64,000 bases of DNA. It comes from Mycolicibacterium sp. BiH015. GTDB lineage: Bacteria > Actinomycetota > Actinomycetes > Mycobacteriales > Mycobacteriaceae. Below the pieces are notes generated by a model. That model was not told the DNA's origin. It did no database searches and saw nothing but the letters and a program-made list of their open reading frames with translations. Below are positions 37,561 through 46,074 of the stretch, piece after piece (within the stretch, counting starts at the first letter, position 1; each line of letters starts with the position of its first letter). The stretch lies in the NCBI RefSeq assembly GCF_027706845.1, contig NZ_JAQGCZ010000004.1:248001-312000 (forward strand), read 5' to 3'. The translations under genes and the position numbers were made by a program.

Positions 37561-38990
37561 ACCCCTGGTCGCGGCTGAGCCCCCGCATGCTGCTCGTCCA
37601 TCCGGTCCACGAGGTGTTACGCCAGATCCCCGTTCTGGTCGGCTCTCTCGTGCTCGGGTCGGCAACCGGGAACCCGATGTGGACGATCGTCGGCATCGCG
37701 CTCGTCGTCGCCTACGGATTGGCACGATGGTTTACCACGACGTACCGCATCGGCCCCGACGACGTCCAGCTGCGTACCGGCGTGCTGCAGCGCAAGGTAC
37801 TGTCGGTGCCCCGCAACCGGATTCGGTCGGTGTCCACCGACGCGCGGCTGCTGCACCGACTGCTCGGATTGACGGTGCTCAAGGTCAGCACCGGTCAGGA
37901 AGCCAGGGGTGACACGGCTTTCGAGCTCGATGCGGTCGCCGCGGCAGATGTCGCGCAGTTGCGAGCGGCTCTGCTGGCGGACTCGCTCGCCGTCCCCGAT
38001 CCCGCGGACGCGCCTGGCCGGGTGCTGGCCCGCTGGCAACGTTCGTGGCTGCGCTACAGTCCGCTGACGTTCACCGGGCTGGCGATGATCGTGGCGGCTT
38101 TCGGGGTCATCACCCAGTCGGGAGTGCTTGGCGCCCTTCGTGACTCGGGTCTGCTCCGGGCGGGGGAGGACGCGGCGCAGGATGTGGGTGTGGCCGCGGC
38201 GGTGGCTGCCGGCGTGATCGTTGTGCTGCTGGCGTCGGTCGCGTTGTCGGTGACACAGTCATTGGTCACCTACGGAAACCTGACACTGCGGCGAGACGCC
38301 GACGTCCTGCACCTGTCCCACGGGTTGGTTCGGGTGCGGGAGCACACCTTCGACACGCGCAGGTTGCGCGGTGGTTCGCTGCGGGAACCGTTGCTGGTGC
38401 GGTTGTTCGGCGGCGCGCGCCTCGATGCCGTGATGACCGGTGTCGCCGGAGCCGGCGAGGCGTCCCAGCTGCTCCCGGCGTGCCCCCGCGACACCGCGCA
38501 GAGGGTGCTGATCGAGCTGATCGACCAGCCGGATGTGGTGAGGGGACCGCTGACGGTTCATGGCCCGGCGGCCACGCGGCGGCGTTGGACGAGAGCGCTC
38601 GCCGTTCCGGCGGTCGCCGCGGTGGGCCTGGCGCTGTGGCCGTCCACCCCGCTGTGGGCGTGGCTGATGGTCGCGGCGGTCGCGGTGTGCTGTTGCTTTC
38701 TGGCGTTCGACCGCGCGCGATCACTCGGGCACCGCATCGGCGACGGCTGGCTGGTCACGCGCTCCGGCAGCCTCGACCGCCGCCGCGACTGCGTGGCCGC
38801 GGCAGGCATCGTCGGGTGGACGGTGCGCCAGACGCTGTTCCAGCGGCGGGCGGGTGTCGCCACGCTGGCCGCCGCGACCGCAGCCGGTGTGAAGCGCTAC
38901 GAGCTGATCGATGTGCCCGCAAACCTCGCCTGGACGATCGCGGCGACCACGTCACCATGGGTGGGTGCGAGTCAGTGGGCGCGTCCCTGA
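37557..38990 (+). CDS. PH-domain membrane protein, YdbT-like
   Basis: 477 residues. Several TM helices (around 25-60, 180-205, 220-245 and 345-390) alternate with bPH2 domains: TTYRIGPDDVQLRTGVLQRKVLSVPRNRIRSVST (first), YGNLTLRRDADVLHLSHGLVRVREHTF (second) and a third near LGHRIGDGWLVTRSGSLDRRRDCV. The first domain follows the SVPxxRIxSV pattern. Operon with the gene before it. The 3' end overlaps the convergent MerR gene by 19 bases. Confidence 0.85.
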   Translation: MNPWSRLSPRMLLVHPVHEVLRQIPVLVGSLVLGSATGNPMWTIVGIALVVAYGLARWFTTTYRIGPDDVQLRTGVLQRKVLSVPRNRIRSVSTDARLLHRLLGLTVLKVSTGQEARGDTAFELDAVAAADVAQLRAALLADSLAVPDPADAPGRVLARWQRSWLRYSPLTFTGLAMIVAAFGVITQSGVLGALRDSGLLRAGEDAAQDVGVAAAVAAGVIVVLLASVALSVTQSLVTYGNLTLRRDADVLHLSHGLVRVREHTFDTRRLRGGSLREPLLVRLFGGARLDAVMTGVAGAGEASQLLPACPRDTAQRVLIELIDQPDVVRGPLTVHGPAATRRRWTRALAVPAVAAVGLALWPSTPLWAWLMVAAVAVCCCFLAFDRARSLGHRIGDGWLVTRSGSLDRRRDCVAAAGIVGWTVRQTLFQRRAGVATLAAATAAGVKRYELIDVPANLAWTIAATTSPWVGASQWARP

Positions 38991-39742
38991 ACACGATCGG
39001 CGTTCGCGTGGATCGCGTCGCGGCAATACCTCGCCAGCCCGGGGAGCCCGAAGGTTTCGTCGTAGGTGGCGACGTACCTCGGATCGCTGACATACATGTC
39101 GCCCAGGTTGCGATGGAAATCCGGCGGGCAGTCGTAGAACCACCGGTTCACCTGCAACCGGTGCTGCTCGGCGGCGTCCATCGCCTCCTCGGAGTCGGCA
39201 GGTAGCCCGGCACGGAACGCGTCGGCCAGGGCCTTCTCCACAGCTTCACCCTCGGCCTTGATGCGAATCCAATCCTCTTTGCCGTACGACTTCGCCCGTC
39301 GCTGCGACTCCTTCCACGCGTCGGTCTCGCCCCACTTCTGCTCGGCTTCTGCCTGATAGTCGTCGAAGCCGTCACCGAAGAGTTCGCGCATGTCGTCGTC
39401 GGTCATGGGGGTGTTCGTCATCGCTTTCTCCAATGCTTGATCGATGGCCCCGACGAGTTCGGTCAACTCGTCGAGCCGGGACATGACGCGTTCGCGCTGC
39501 CGGCGCAGATGGCTGATCTCGTCGCCCTCGTCCAGCACCGAGGCGATCTCTTCGAGAGACATCTCGAGTCGGCGGTAGACGATGATCTGGGACAACCGGG
39601 TCAGGTCCGCTGACGTGTACACCCGGTAACCCGAGGCGACGCGCCGGCTGGGCGTCAACAATCCGATGGCGTCGTAGTGGTGAAGCGTGCGGACCGTGAC
39701 ACCGAACCGCACTGCGACGTCGCCCACTGTGAGTTCGTCCAT
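38972..39742 (-). CDS. MerR-family regulator with TipAS antibiotic-recognition domain
   Basis: 256 residues. MerR N-terminal helix-turn-helix (DELTVGDVAVRFGVTVRTLHHYDAIGLLTPSRR), a coiled-coil dimerisation helix (ISHLRRQRERVMSRLDEL), and a C-terminal TipAS domain (FGDGFDDYQAEAEQKWGETDAWKESQRR...). TipAL proteins activate genes when thiopeptides or other multidrug ligands bind. The start at 39742 has GGAAGG six bases upstream; an ATG at 39760 lacks one. A MerR-type operator lies in its promoter, so autoregulation is likely. No exporter is adjacent. Confidence 0.9.
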   Translation of the reverse strand: MDELTVGDVAVRFGVTVRTLHHYDAIGLLTPSRRVASGYRVYTSADLTRLSQIIVYRRLEMSLEEIASVLDEGDEISHLRRQRERVMSRLDELTELVGAIDQALEKAMTNTPMTDDDMRELFGDGFDDYQAEAEQKWGETDAWKESQRRAKSYGKEDWIRIKAEGEAVEKALADAFRAGLPADSEEAMDAAEQHRLQVNRWFYDCPPDFHRNLGDMYVSDPRYVATYDETFGLPGLARYCRDAIHANADRVQGRAH

Positions 39743-39776
39743 CTGCACCTTCCGCGTCATGTCGACCAGGCTGGTG

Positions 39777-39793
39777 CCTCACGTTGCGTCAGG
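39777..39793 (-). promoter_or_regulatory. MerR-type operator in the promoter of the TipAL-like gene
   Basis: CCTCACGTTGCGTCAGG: seven-base arms with one mismatch around TTG. On the minus strand it directly follows a TTGACC -35-like hexamer (39798-39793), the geometry seen when MerR proteins bind the long spacer between -35 and -10. The sequence resembles the CCTCACGT-type site described for TipAL. Confidence 0.6.
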
Positions 39794-39848
39794 GTCAAGT
39801 CTTCGGGTCCCGAGTTGCGTGCGCCCGCCTGCCGTTTACTGTCGCACC

Positions 39849-40664
39849 ATGGCTATCGGTGGAGTGTTGTTCGACATCGATGGTGTACTCGTGACCTCGT
39901 GGAAGCCGATTCCGGGTGCGGCGGAAGCTCTGCGGGCGTTGGCGGACAACCAGATCGCGCGCGCATATCTGACCAACACGACCACCAAGACCCGCGCCCA
40001 GATCGCCGATCTGCTGACCGACGCGGGTATGGCAGTGCGCTCCGACGAGGTGATCACCGCGGCGGTGCTGACGGCCGACTACGTCCGCAGCCGCTACCCC
40101 GATGCCCGCTGCTTCCTGGTCAACAGCGGGCAGATCGACGAGGACATGCCGGGCATCGACATCGTGTACTCCAGTGAGTTCACCGGCCCGCGCGCACCCG
40201 AGCCGCCGGACGTGGTGCTGCTCGGCGGCGCCGGGCCCGAGTACAGCCACCTCACGCTGTCGTGGGTGTACGACTGGATGGCCCAAGGCGTGCCGGTCGT
40301 CGCGATGCACCGCAGCACCGCCTGGACGACGACCGATGGTCTGCGCGTCGACACCGGCATGTACCTGATCGGCATGGAACAGACCTCGGGACGTAAAGCC
40401 ACCGCTGTCGGAAAGCCCGCCCCCGAGGGTTTTCTGTCCGCGGCCAGCCGTCTCGGGGTCGACGCCGAGGAGATGTACATGGTCGGCGACGACCTCAACA
40501 ACGACGTGCTCGCCGGCCAGGTGGTCGGGATGACCGGTGTGCTGGTGCGTACCGGCAAATTCAGGCAGGACACCTTGGACCGTTGGGCAGCAGATGAATT
40601 CGCCATGCAGCCCAACCACGTCGTCGATTCGGTGGCAGACCTGCCTGCGCTGCTCGGGCTGTAG
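39849..40664 (+). CDS. HAD-superfamily phosphatase, class IIA, LHPP-like
   Basis: 271 residues. HAD motif I FDIDGVLV (nucleophile and acid Asp), motif II TNTTTKTR, motif III Lys in AVGKPAPEGF and motif IV MVGDDLNNDV. The C2 cap (AGMAVRSDEVITAA...VVLLGGAGPEYSHLTLSWVYDWM) places it with LHPP/NagD-type enzymes. It probably dephosphorylates a small phosphometabolite or phosphoprotein; substrate unknown. Diverges from the MerR gene. Confidence 0.87.
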   Translation: MAIGGVLFDIDGVLVTSWKPIPGAAEALRALADNQIARAYLTNTTTKTRAQIADLLTDAGMAVRSDEVITAAVLTADYVRSRYPDARCFLVNSGQIDEDMPGIDIVYSSEFTGPRAPEPPDVVLLGGAGPEYSHLTLSWVYDWMAQGVPVVAMHRSTAWTTTDGLRVDTGMYLIGMEQTSGRKATAVGKPAPEGFLSAASRLGVDAEEMYMVGDDLNNDVLAGQVVGMTGVLVRTGKFRQDTLDRWAADEFAMQPNHVVDSVADLPALLGL

Positions 40665-40701
40665 CCGATGAGTTTCGGCAGCGTGGGTGGTCTGATCCGA
40701 C

Positions 40702-41193
40702 ATGACCGAGACCATGAGTGTGAGCACCACCGTTGACGCGCCGGCCGCCGCCGTTTTCGCCGTGCTGGCCGACCCTTCCCGCCACGCCGCGATCGACGGC
40801 ACCGGCTGGGTGCGTGACTCGCTGGACGGCGCGCTGATCACCCACACGGGCCAGATGTTCCGGATCGGCATGTACCACCACAACCATCCCGACGGGCACT
40901 ACGAGATGGCGAACAAGGTCATCGCGTTCGATCGGGACCGCGCGATCGCCTGGGAGCCCGGCCAGGAGGGTGAGGACGGCGTCGTCGAGTTCGGCGGCTG
41001 GACATGGCGGTATGACCTTGAGCCGGTCGACACCGTGCAGACGCGCGTGACGCTGACCTACGACTGGTCGGCGGTGCCGCCGATGCTGCGCGAGCACATC
41101 CAATTCCCGCCCTTCCCCGTCCAGCACCTGGAGAACTCACTGCGGAACCTCGCAGAATTGGCGGTCGTGGCGACATCTCATCCGTTCGGTTGA
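40702..41193 (+). CDS. SRPBCC-family (polyketide cyclase/dehydrase-like) protein
   Basis: 163 residues of the START/SRPBCC helix-grip fold: VSTTVDAPAAAVFAVLADPSRHAAIDG at the start, strands ending WTWRYDLEPVDTVQTRVTLTYDW, and a long C-terminal helix. These proteins hold a hydrophobic ligand, but the family is too broad to name it. Thirty-seven bases after the HAD gene and 34 before the flavoprotein gene on the same strand. Confidence 0.82.
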   Translation: MTETMSVSTTVDAPAAAVFAVLADPSRHAAIDGTGWVRDSLDGALITHTGQMFRIGMYHHNHPDGHYEMANKVIAFDRDRAIAWEPGQEGEDGVVEFGGWTWRYDLEPVDTVQTRVTLTYDWSAVPPMLREHIQFPPFPVQHLENSLRNLAELAVVATSHPFG

Positions 41194-41227
41194 TGCGCTT
41201 CGCCGCGACGCGGTGCCTCATGGAGTC

Positions 41228-42601
41228 ATGGGGATTCGGGGTGGACATGCCGTCGTGCTCGGCGCCAGCATGGCGGGGTTGTTGGCGGCGCGGGTACTGA
41301 CGGAGTTCTACGAACGGGTGACCATCGTCGAGCGCGACGAGCTCGACGACACCCCGCAACCGCGACGCGGGGTGCCGCAGAGCAGGCAGCCGCACGTCGT
41401 GCTCGCCCGATGCGCCGAGGTCGCCGAGGAGTTGTTTCCTGGGATCACCGCAGAACTCGTCGACTCGGGTGCGCACACATGGACCGACGGGGATCTCTCG
41501 CGCATCTACACGCGATTCGGTGGTCACCTCACCTGCCGGGTCGGGCAGATCCCCGACCCGTCGGCGCTGACGATTGTGTATGCGAGCCGGCCGTTCATCG
41601 AAAGTCACGTTCGTCGCCGAGTGCGGGCGCTTCCGACGGTCACGCTGTGTGACCGGCACGACGTCGACTCACTGACCTGGTCCGCGGGCGCGGTCACCGG
41701 TGTCCGGGTGTCCTCCCGAGCCGAAGGGCGAACATTCGACATCGCCGCGGATCTCGTCGTGGACGCGACCGGCCGCGGCTCACGCACACCGGCTTTCCTG
41801 GAAACGATGGGATACGAGAGGCCTCGCGAAGACCACCTGACCGTCAACATCAGCTATGTGAGCATGCCGGTCCGAATCCAGGACGGTGTGCTCCACGAAG
41901 ACCTGTTCATCGACATGTTCAATGCCGGTCGGCCCTACGGGTTCGCCATCTCGCGCTGCGAACACGACCACTGGAGCGTGCTGGTCGGAAGCCTCGGCAA
42001 GGACACCCCGCCTCCGGCGAGTGTCGACGAGTTCATGCGGCTCGCGCGCGAGCTCATGCCGGACCATGCCTACGACGCCGTACGAAACGGCGAGCCGCTG
42101 GCCGACCTCGCGCTGCACAGGTTTCCGGCCAGCAGGTGGCGCCGCTACGACAAGATGAGGCGTCGACCCCACGGGCTGCTTGTCACCGGTGACGCGGTGG
42201 CCAGCTTCAACCCCATCTACGGACAGGGGATGACGGTCGCGGCAATCGATGCGATCGCGCTGCGCGACTGTCTGAACCGAGGGGTCGACGAGTTGCCCCG
42301 CCGGTTCCACCGGGCGGCCGCGCGCGGCATCAAGGTTGCCTGGCGGACCGCGGTCGGTTCCGATCTGGCACTGCCGGAAGTCGACGGACGGCGAACGATC
42401 GCAACGAAGTTGACGAACGCCTACCTCGACCGGGTTCTGCGCGCCTGCGAGACCGACCCGTGGGTCTGCCAGCAATTCCAACAGATCACCGGCATGCTTG
42501 AGCCGCCGGCCGCTCTGTTCAAGCCGGCGATGCTGCGGAAAGTGATGAAGCGGGCAGCACCCGCGACGACAGAGCCTGTGGCGGCCTCAGCTACGGCATG
42601 A
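41228..42601 (+). CDS. FAD-dependent oxidoreductase/monooxygenase
   Basis: 457 residues. N-terminal Rossmann motif GASMAGLLAARVL, acidic strand VTIVERDEL, middle DLVVDATGRGSRTP, and a late GD motif LLVTGDAVASFNPIYGQGMTVA that binds FAD in group A flavoprotein hydroxylases and geranylgeranyl-reductase-like enzymes. No signal for the substrate. An upstream GTG at 41213 would add five residues; neither start has a strong ribosome-binding site. The 3' end overlaps the convergent LuxR gene by 11 bases. Confidence 0.83.
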   Translation: MGIRGGHAVVLGASMAGLLAARVLTEFYERVTIVERDELDDTPQPRRGVPQSRQPHVVLARCAEVAEELFPGITAELVDSGAHTWTDGDLSRIYTRFGGHLTCRVGQIPDPSALTIVYASRPFIESHVRRRVRALPTVTLCDRHDVDSLTWSAGAVTGVRVSSRAEGRTFDIAADLVVDATGRGSRTPAFLETMGYERPREDHLTVNISYVSMPVRIQDGVLHEDLFIDMFNAGRPYGFAISRCEHDHWSVLVGSLGKDTPPPASVDEFMRLARELMPDHAYDAVRNGEPLADLALHRFPASRWRRYDKMRRRPHGLLVTGDAVASFNPIYGQGMTVAAIDAIALRDCLNRGVDELPRRFHRAAARGIKVAWRTAVGSDLALPEVDGRRTIATKLTNAYLDRVLRACETDPWVCQQFQQITGMLEPPAALFKPAMLRKVMKRAAPATTEPVAASATA

Positions 42602-43664
42602 GCGTCAACAGAAGACGGGTGAGCTCGGCCTGCTTGTGCGTGTCGGTCTTCTGGTAGACGTGCTGCAGATGTGTCTTGACCGTCGCTGTGGACAGTGTGA
42701 GCTCGTCGGCGATGGCGGACAGGCCGCGTCCGCGACTGATCTGCAGGGCCACTTCTGCCTCCGAGTTAGTTAGTGAGAAAAGCTGCCGCAGAAGCCTTTT
42801 GGGGGGTTCGCGGCGCAGATCGGGATCGACGACAACGAGGAGCGAGTGGGAGCCCTCGCTGGCCGCGAGCGGAAGTACGTGGACGATCAGCGGACGGACC
42901 GATGTTGCCCGCGGAACCGCCACCGCTTGGGCGGTCCGCCTGGGGCCGATGGCGCGCGACACCGCACGTCGGAGTTCGACGTCGGCCGACGGTGGCAATA
43001 GCCGCACTCGTCCCGATCTTACGAAAACTTCTGTGCCGCAGCGCAATAGCGCATCAGCACCGGAGTTCAGGGATGCCACGGTCATGTCAGCGTCGACAAC
43101 CGCGGCAGGTGCGCTGAATGTGTCGGCGGGATGCGGCCCGTGCAGGGCCTCGGTGCGCAGCTCGGCCAAAGACTGCTGCGTGCGCAATGCCGTCTGCAGG
43201 TGGGGCACCAATGCGTTGGCGGCTCTGACGTTGTCGCTGCTGGCAAAACTCTCGTCGCGGCGCGGTGCCGCCACCAGGAAGGAATGCGGCTGGGAGCCGC
43301 CGGTGAGCCGGACGAAGACGCCATCGTCCATCGCGTATCGACGCATCCAGTCCGCGTAAAACTCCGAGCGCGGATTGAGCGCCACCAACCGCTCACCACT
43401 GTGCACCAGGCCGAGCGGACCGGATTCCACCGCGTCCAGCACATAGTCGAGGGGGCGGAAGTGCTCGGAGTACGTCTGCATCGCTTCGGTGTCCGGCACG
43501 CTGCAGCAGGCGATGTCGCGATCTGACCCGCCGGTGATGAGACCACACCCGGTGCCGTTCAGTGTGGTTCGGGTCAGCGACATCGCGTCGACCCATCGCG
43601 AGGGCTCGACGGCGGCGTCGTGGACCGCCGTGACTATTCGCGAGAATTGCTCGATCGTGATCAT
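42591..43664 (-). CDS. LuxR-type helix-turn-helix regulator
   Basis: 357 residues. The C-terminal 60 residues are a LuxR/GerE DNA-binding domain (LFSLTNSEAEVALQISRGRGLSAIADELTLSTATVKTHLQHVYQKT). The N-terminal 290 residues are a sensory region with a weak PAS-like centre (AAVVDADMTVASLNSGADALL); no known ligand domain is clear. A possible regulator of the convergent FAD gene or its neighbours. Several GTGs lie just upstream of the ATG at 43664. Confidence 0.85.
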   Translation of the reverse strand: MITIEQFSRIVTAVHDAAVEPSRWVDAMSLTRTTLNGTGCGLITGGSDRDIACCSVPDTEAMQTYSEHFRPLDYVLDAVESGPLGLVHSGERLVALNPRSEFYADWMRRYAMDDGVFVRLTGGSQPHSFLVAAPRRDESFASSDNVRAANALVPHLQTALRTQQSLAELRTEALHGPHPADTFSAPAAVVDADMTVASLNSGADALLRCGTEVFVRSGRVRLLPPSADVELRRAVSRAIGPRRTAQAVAVPRATSVRPLIVHVLPLAASEGSHSLLVVVDPDLRREPPKRLLRQLFSLTNSEAEVALQISRGRGLSAIADELTLSTATVKTHLQHVYQKTDTHKQAELTRLLLTLMP

Positions 43665-43738
43665 TTCCACCCCCACGCAGTGCGCGCCCCGAGGTGAATT
43701 CAACGCCTCGACCACCGGCTACGCAAGATCTGCGTGGG

Positions 43739-45466
43739 TCAGGCGGTCAACTCCCGCTGCAGCACGCGCACCGCTTCGATGCGCTCCTGAAGTTGCTCGC
43801 GCGTGGCGGCGGCGACCGGTGGACCGCCGCAGCGACGCCGCAGTTCGTTGTGGATCCAGCCGTGCGGCCTGCCCGTCCTGTGGTGGGCCAGCGAGACCAG
43901 CGTGTTGAGCTCACTGCGAAGGTCGCGCAGCTGGCCGTGGGTGGACTTCGGCACCTGTGCACCGGACTCGGTGCGCTTCTGCAATTGTTCATCTTGCCTG
44001 CGGCGCAACAGGTCTCGCATCGAGGCCGCATCGAGAAGCCCGGGGATGCCGAGATAATCGGCCTCTTCGTCGCTGCCCGCCGGTGTTGCGGTACCGAACG
44101 ACGAGCCGTCGAAGATCACCTGGTCGAGTTCGGCGTCGGCACCGAGATACTCGACCTTGTTCTCTTCTTCACCGGCCTCGTCACGCTTCTGTGCGGCCAG
44201 CTCCGCGTCGAGCGGATCGTCCTCGAGGTTCTCCCGATGCGGTTTGCCGAGAACGTGGTTGCGCTGGGCCTCCATCTCGCTGGCCAGCAGCAGGAGGTTC
44301 GGTACCGACGGCAGGAAGATGCTCGCGGTCTCGCCGGCGCGGCGCGACCGGACGAACCGTCCGATTGCTTGCGCGAAGAACAGCGGCGTCGACGCGCTCG
44401 TGGCGTAGACACCGACCGACAGCCGCGGCACGTCCACCCCTTCGGACACCATGCGCACCGCGACCAGCCACCGCGAGGTCCCCGCCGAGAACTGCGAGAT
44501 GCGGTCGGAGGCGCCCTTGTCGTCGGAAAGCACGACCGTCGGCGCCTCACCGGTGATCTTGGTCAGCAGGTCGGCGTAGGCGCGGGCTGCGGTCTGGTCG
44601 GTGGCGATGATCATGCCGCCCGCGTCGGGCACGTGCTGGCGCTTGCCCTGCAGTCGCTTGTCGGCGGCCGCGATCACCGCGGGCATCCACTCACCCTTGG
44701 GGTCGAGCGCCGCCTTCCAGGCCCGCGCGGTCTGCTCGGCGGTCAGCGGCTCACCCAGCCGTGCTGCGTGTTCTTCGCCGGCGCTGTCGCGCCAGCGCGC
44801 CTCACCCGAATAGGCCATGAACATCACCGGCCGCACGACACCGTCGGCAAGGGCGTCGGAGTAGCCGTAGGTGTGGTCGGCCTTGGAACGGGCGAAGCCG
44901 TCAGGCCCGGTCTCGTAGGTGACGAACGGGATCGCGCTGTCGTCGCTGCGGAACGGCGTCCCCGTCAGCGCCAGCCGCCGGGTCGCGTCGTCGAACGCCT
45001 CGCGGATCGCGTCGCCCCAACTCTTGGCGTCGCCGCCGTGGTGGATCTCGTCGAACACGACGAGCGTCTTGCGGTTCTCCGTGCGCACGCGGTGCCGGGT
45101 CGGGTGGCTGGCGACCTGGGCGTAGGTGACGACGACGCCGTGGTACTCCAACGACGTCCGGGAGTTGGAGTTCGAGAACTTCGGGTCCAGCGCAATGCCC
45201 TGGCGCGCCGCGGCCTGCGCCCACTGGATCTTCAGGTGCTCGGTCGGCACGACAATCGTGACCGCGTCGACGGTCCTCTCGGCCAGGAGCTCGGAGACGA
45301 TGCGCAGTGCGAAGGTGGTTTTTCCTGCACCTGGGGTCGCCACCGCGAGAAAATCGCGAGGAGCGGCCGACAAGTATTTGACCAGCGCTCGCCGCTGCCA
45401 GCCCCGCAATGCCTGGGTGCTGGGCGTTCCGGCCGAGCCGGACATAGGCTCAGCATCAGCCCGCAC
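43739..45466 (-). CDS. DEAD/DEAH-box superfamily 2 helicase
   Basis: 575 residues from a GTG with AAAGGAG six bases upstream (an ATG 21 bases further in is the alternative). Walker A ATPGAGKTTFAL, motif II DEIH in VVFDEIHHGG, motif III TGTPFR, and helicase-C motifs VSEGVDVPRL and QAIGRFVRSRR. The order and DEIH box resemble the UvrB/RAD25-like (ResIII) branch. After the motor a helical C-terminal part has no recognised domain. Found widely in actinobacteria; probably DNA repair or nucleic-acid processing. No partner restriction or defence gene is adjacent. Confidence 0.87.
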   Translation of the reverse strand: MRADAEPMSGSAGTPSTQALRGWQRRALVKYLSAAPRDFLAVATPGAGKTTFALRIVSELLAERTVDAVTIVVPTEHLKIQWAQAAARQGIALDPKFSNSNSRTSLEYHGVVVTYAQVASHPTRHRVRTENRKTLVVFDEIHHGGDAKSWGDAIREAFDDATRRLALTGTPFRSDDSAIPFVTYETGPDGFARSKADHTYGYSDALADGVVRPVMFMAYSGEARWRDSAGEEHAARLGEPLTAEQTARAWKAALDPKGEWMPAVIAAADKRLQGKRQHVPDAGGMIIATDQTAARAYADLLTKITGEAPTVVLSDDKGASDRISQFSAGTSRWLVAVRMVSEGVDVPRLSVGVYATSASTPLFFAQAIGRFVRSRRAGETASIFLPSVPNLLLLASEMEAQRNHVLGKPHRENLEDDPLDAELAAQKRDEAGEEENKVEYLGADAELDQVIFDGSSFGTATPAGSDEEADYLGIPGLLDAASMRDLLRRRQDEQLQKRTESGAQVPKSTHGQLRDLRSELNTLVSLAHHRTGRPHGWIHNELRRRCGGPPVAAATREQLQERIEAVRVLQRELTA

Positions 45467-45557
45467 CCACGACTCCTTTCGACCGGAAGTCACTCTAGGC
45501 CAGGCGCTTCCGTGATCGCACTTTCGCGGCGTGTCCGTACGCGGCGTGTCTGTGGCG

Positions 45558-46055
45558 CTACTGCACCCAGTGGTTGTCGTGCCTGATGAACCACTCCTGG
45601 CGTTCCTCGTCGGAAAGGTCGCCGACCTGTGACAGGCCCTCGAAGTAGTACTCCCGAGGTGCACCGGGCGCGAACAGCATCAGCATCGACACGGGTTCGT
45701 CGCCCTCGTTGCGGAACCCGTGGATCCCGCCCGGTGGGACATAGAGGTAGTCGTTGGCGCTGCCGTCGACCCATTCCGCGCCGTCGTAGAGGCGCACGGT
45801 GCCCGAGAGCACGTAGAAGGCCTCCGAGATGGACCGGTGAAAGTGCGGCCCCGGTCCGCCGCCTTTCGGGGCGATCTCGACGCGATAGAGGCCGTAGTCG
45901 CCACCGGTCTCCTGTTGCTTGGCGAGGTAGTGGTACTTCACCAGTCCGAATGTCGAGTGGTCGGCGGGATCGTCACCGCGTTTGAGCCACGCACTCTTCT
46001 CCGGCTCGTCGGCGGTGAAGCGGGGCGGGGGATACGGCGGAACGACCAGCGACAT
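45558..46055 (-). CDS. Cupin-domain protein
   Basis: 165 residues with a single conserved beta-barrel: motif 1 PGPHFHRSISEAFYVLSG (HxH...E), motif 2 YLYVPPGGIHGFRNEG. These supply a metal site of three His and one Glu. Function unknown; the strong motif suggests an isomerase, dioxygenase or sensor. Start could be 46055 or the ATG nine bases upstream. Nineteen bases downstream of the second SDR gene on the same strand. Confidence 0.85.
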   Translation of the reverse strand: MSLVVPPYPPPRFTADEPEKSAWLKRGDDPADHSTFGLVKYHYLAKQQETGGDYGLYRVEIAPKGGGPGPHFHRSISEAFYVLSGTVRLYDGAEWVDGSANDYLYVPPGGIHGFRNEGDEPVSMLMLFAPGAPREYYFEGLSQVGDLSDEERQEWFIRHDNHWVQ

Positions 46056-46074
46056 GCCGCCCATCCTGCACGTG

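Noticed and set aside
45526..45555. Two near-identical 15-base units between the helicase and cupin genes
   Set aside because: Only two imperfect copies of a GC-rich word in a 91-base gap; could be chance.
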